Under the pieces are notes generated by a model. That model saw nothing but the letters and a program-made list of their open reading frames with translations, was not told the DNA's origin and did not search any database. A DNA stretch of 23,742 nucleotides from an uncultured Bacilli bacterium (lineage in GTDB: Bacteria > Bacillota_I > Bacilli_A > RF39 > UBA660): positions 1 to 23,742 of the forward strand of contig CANQDH010000003.1 in the NCBI GenBank assembly GCA_947591565.1, in the 5' to 3' direction. This document shows, in pieces, positions 22,015 to 23,742 of the stretch. Position 1 is the stretch's first letter; each line of letters begins with the position of its first letter. A program made the position numbers and the translations under genes.

Positions 22015-22170
22015 TGCATATTCATTTAGCAGTATTATTTTATTTTTTATAATGTGTTTGTAACCTTACGGGATTATTAGTAACTTAGCTGCAAAGTGAG
22101 GATATTAGTGCAAACTCCCTATAATATAATAAAATAAACTCGGATGTTTAAGCAAATATCGGAGGGAGAG
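22015..22170 (+). ncRNA. S4-type ribosomal protein leader (autoregulatory 5' UTR of rpsD)
   Basis: A structured 160-nt leader precedes rpsD. TTATTTTATT (about 22035-22044) can pair with AATAAAATAA (about 22128-22137) as the outer stem. CCTTAC (about 22063-22068) can pair with GTGAGG (about 22097-22102), and GGGA near 22070 can pair with the later CTCCC (about 22116-22120). The position, the start at a strong promoter and these paired blocks agree with the Firmicute S4 leader, to which S4 binds to repress its own synthesis. Assigned from pattern; a covariance search would confirm. Confidence 0.65.
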
Positions 22171-22175
22171 ATTTT

Positions 22176-22778
22176 ATGTCAAGATACACTGGTTCAGTAT
22201 ATCGTAAAGCAAGACGTTTTGGCTTCTCTGTTACAGAAACAGGAAAAGAATTAGCTAAGAGAAAAAATATTCCTGGTCAACATGGAGGAGATCGTCAAAA
22301 GAAATTATCAGATTATGGTACACAATTACTTGAAAAACAAAAGGTACGTTTTATGTACAATTTAACGGAAAAACAATTTAGAAAAACATTTGACGAAGCA
22401 GCTAAATTAAATGGTGTACATGGTGAAAACTTATTAAAATTACTAGAAAGTCGTTTAGACAATTTAGTATATCGTATTGGTTTTGCAACAACAAGAAAAG
22501 GTGCAAGACAATTAGTTAACCATGGACATATTACAGTTAATGGTAAAAAAGTTGATATTCCATCATATAGATGTAAGCCAAATGATGTTATTGCCATTAA
22601 AGAAAATGACAAAGACCTTGCTGTTGTTAAAGCATCACTAGAAAACAAACATTCAAGAGTAGAATTTGTTACTTATGATGAAAATAAAATGGCAGGAACT
22701 TATGTTAGATATCCTGAAAGAAGCGAACTTAACGCTGATATTAATGAATCATTAGTTGTTGAATTCTATAACAGATAA
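22176..22778 (+). CDS. rpsD: 30S ribosomal protein S4
   Basis: 200-aa primary 16S rRNA-binding protein, the exact length of Bacillus S4. MSRYTGSVYRKARRFG, the GKELAKRKNIPGQHG block, the S4 RNA-binding domain (LLESRLDNLVYRIGFA through NHGHITVNGKKVDIPS) and the end PERSELNADINESLVVEFYNR are all canonical. The N-terminal part has no zinc-binding cysteine cluster (zinc-free form). GGAGGGAG lies 5-6 nt before the ATG. Transcribed alone, away from the main ribosomal operons, as in Bacillus. Confidence 0.98.
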   Translation: MSRYTGSVYRKARRFGFSVTETGKELAKRKNIPGQHGGDRQKKLSDYGTQLLEKQKVRFMYNLTEKQFRKTFDEAAKLNGVHGENLLKLLESRLDNLVYRIGFATTRKGARQLVNHGHITVNGKKVDIPSYRCKPNDVIAIKENDKDLAVVKASLENKHSRVEFVTYDENKMAGTYVRYPERSELNADINESLVVEFYNR

Positions 22779-22800
22779 GCCTTAAAGGCTTCTTTTTTTT
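22777..22800 (+). terminator. terminator of rpsD, sharing its stop codon
   Basis: AAGCCTT-A-AAGGCTT (22777-22791), 7-bp arms, then C and T8. The first stem bases are the last two bases of the TAA stop. Confidence 0.9.
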
Positions 22801-22802
22801 GC

Positions 22803-22829
22803 ATAAAAAAAGAATCATGTTAAACATGA
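22803..22829 (-). terminator. terminator of the leucine-rich-repeat protein gene
   Basis: On the minus strand TCATGTT-T-AACATGA (22815-22829) is followed by TTCTTTTTTT. It faces the rpsD terminator head-on. Confidence 0.88.
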
Positions 22830-22864
22830 AACTTATTTTAATCTAGTATAACTTACATTTATAT

Positions 22865-23742
22865 TTATTCATTACCATTTGTTATAGTTACGTTTCCATA
22901 GTCATTTTCAACTATTCCTGTTTCAAAGGTATATCTCCCTCCAGATGAATTCCAATTTATGATACTATCCCAATCAAAACTTTTACCAGTTCTATTTATA
23001 ATACCTACTAAATCCAAATTACTTAAATTTCCATAAACATTTGCTTTCAAAAATGCGCCGTTTCCTATTGTTTGTACGCCTCGTCCTAAATCTACACTTT
23101 CAAGATTGTTAAGATAAAATGCATATTCTCCTATTGTTTTGACACTATCTGGTATTTGTAAATTAGTCAAATAATTAAATTGTAAAATAGTCTCACAATT
23201 TAAACCACAAGGATAAAATGCTCCATCATAATCACTAACCGCGTTGAAATCTAATGATGCGAAACTATATTTTCCAATTGTTTCAACTCTATTACCCAAT
23301 TTAACTTCTTTTATTCCTGAGCCAGTAAATGCATAATCTTCTATTATTTTTACTGTATCTGGTATTACAACTTTGTCTATTTCATATTTATAATAATATA
23401 CCATAGCCCAACATTCATTTTCACAATCTTCAAGAGTTATGTCATTATAACCAATTTCAAAAACATTTGGGCCTATTTGGGTTACTTCTTTACCATCTAT
23501 GAAACTTGGAAATACTATATTTTTAATTCCATCAGTTCCACTTTGATAGGCTGTATCATATGTGTCTGATAATCCTGTTATTGTGACTGTTCCATCGTCG
23601 TTATTATCATAATCAAACCATTCTACAGGACTTTCTTCTACTTGCGGTTCTTCTTGAACACTATTACATTCACCCTTACCACTTGATGTGAATTTACCAT
23701 CTTCTAAGGTTACTTTATATCCACTTATAATAAGACATGCTT
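22865..23742 (-). CDS. BspA-type leucine-rich-repeat surface protein (5' end outside window)
   Basis: The frame stays open to the window end, giving 292 visible residues of a larger protein. A Met at 23404 is not the start. The visible part runs from ACLIISGYKVTLEDGKF through an acidic Glu/Pro linker (VQEEPQVEESPVEWFDYD) into LRR_5-type repeats: DGTVTITGLSD, IKNIVFPSFIDGKEVTQIG, VVIPDTVKIIEDYAF, VKLGNRVETIGKYSF, LQIPDSVKTIGEYAF, VDLGRGVQTIGNGAF. Such BspA-like repeats are found in adhesins of gut bacteria. The upstream SGYKVTLEDG piece resembles what follows prepilin-type anchors in some Firmicutes, so the missing N-terminus may be a pilin-like or signal-anchor segment (inference). About six cysteines in the visible part may form disulfides. 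Confidence 0.85.
   Translation of the reverse strand, partial: ACLIISGYKVTLEDGKFTSSGKGECNSVQEEPQVEESPVEWFDYDNNDDGTVTITGLSDTYDTAYQSGTDGIKNIVFPSFIDGKEVTQIGPNVFEIGYNDITLEDCENECWAMVYYYKYEIDKVVIPDTVKIIEDYAFTGSGIKEVKLGNRVETIGKYSFASLDFNAVSDYDGAFYPCGLNCETILQFNYLTNLQIPDSVKTIGEYAFYLNNLESVDLGRGVQTIGNGAFLKANVYGNLSNLDLVGIINRTGKSFDWDSIINWNSSGGRYTFETGIVENDYGNVTITNGNE

Overview
The window looks like chromosomal DNA from a low-GC Firmicute-type (Bacilli-related) bacterium with a compact genome. The signs are strongly AT-rich sequence, Bacillus-like L13 and S4 ribosomal leader regions, TTGACA-17-TATAAT promoters, GGAGG/GGTGAT ribosome binding sites, tRNA genes with CCA encoded in the DNA, and the rplM-rpsI/truA/ECF and cdaA-cdaR gene blocks. 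Tryptophans are encoded by TGG and at least one gene ends in TGA, so the code is the standard bacterial one. Gut uncultured Bacilli (RF39-like or Erysipelotrichia-like) would fit, but I cannot name the organism. Nearly everything lies on the minus strand; only a NifU-domain gene, a CotY/CotZ-like gene and rpsD are on the plus strand.

Layout. 1-4067 (minus): SDR dehydrogenase, two ECF-type ABC ATPases with badly degraded motifs, truA, then rplM and rpsI behind their own promoter and an L13-type leader. 4150-6330: secG and rny, each with its own promoter and terminator. 6327-6995: seven tRNA genes (transcribed Leu-Ser-fMet-Asp-Phe-Arg-Pro). 7101-12240: response regulator, histidine kinase, VTC-type polyphosphate polymerase, DUF4956 membrane protein and a Cthe_2159-type beta-helix surface protein. 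12327-12747: five more tRNAs (Val-Thr-Tyr-Gln-Lys). 12790-15190: S1-domain protein, NifU-type Fe-S protein, a CotS/YutH-like pseudokinase and an Asn/Gln/Pro-rich protein. 15189-20818: a dense run of thioredoxin-like lipoprotein, stand-alone ClpB-D1-like AAA+ ATPase, CxxC-less thioredoxin-like membrane protein, trmL, acidic membrane-anchored protein, cdaA (c-di-AMP synthase) and its YbbR/CdaR partner. 20870-21960: a triple-LysM protein divergent from a Cys-rich CotY/CotZ-like coat protein. 21980-22800: rpsD with an S4-type leader. 22803-23742: the C-terminal part of a leucine-rich-repeat surface protein that runs off the window.

The most interesting unit is the 7.1-12.2 kb block. A two-component system sits directly upstream of a polyphosphate-polymerase/DUF4956/beta-helix gene set. 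The same tandem hexamer (two TTTAA-type half-sites, 11-bp period) lies upstream of both the regulator and the polymerase gene, in each case just before a -10 box that lacks a good -35. A hairpin followed by T residues separates the two halves. This suggests a regulated cell-surface polyphosphate system. Other points worth checking are the ECF ATPase pair in which both ATP sites appear dead, the AAA+/thioredoxin operon, and a DGA-to-DGG change in the active site of CdaA. No stretch longer than about 250 bases is without a gene, tRNA or recognisable control element, and I saw no mobile element or CRISPR array.
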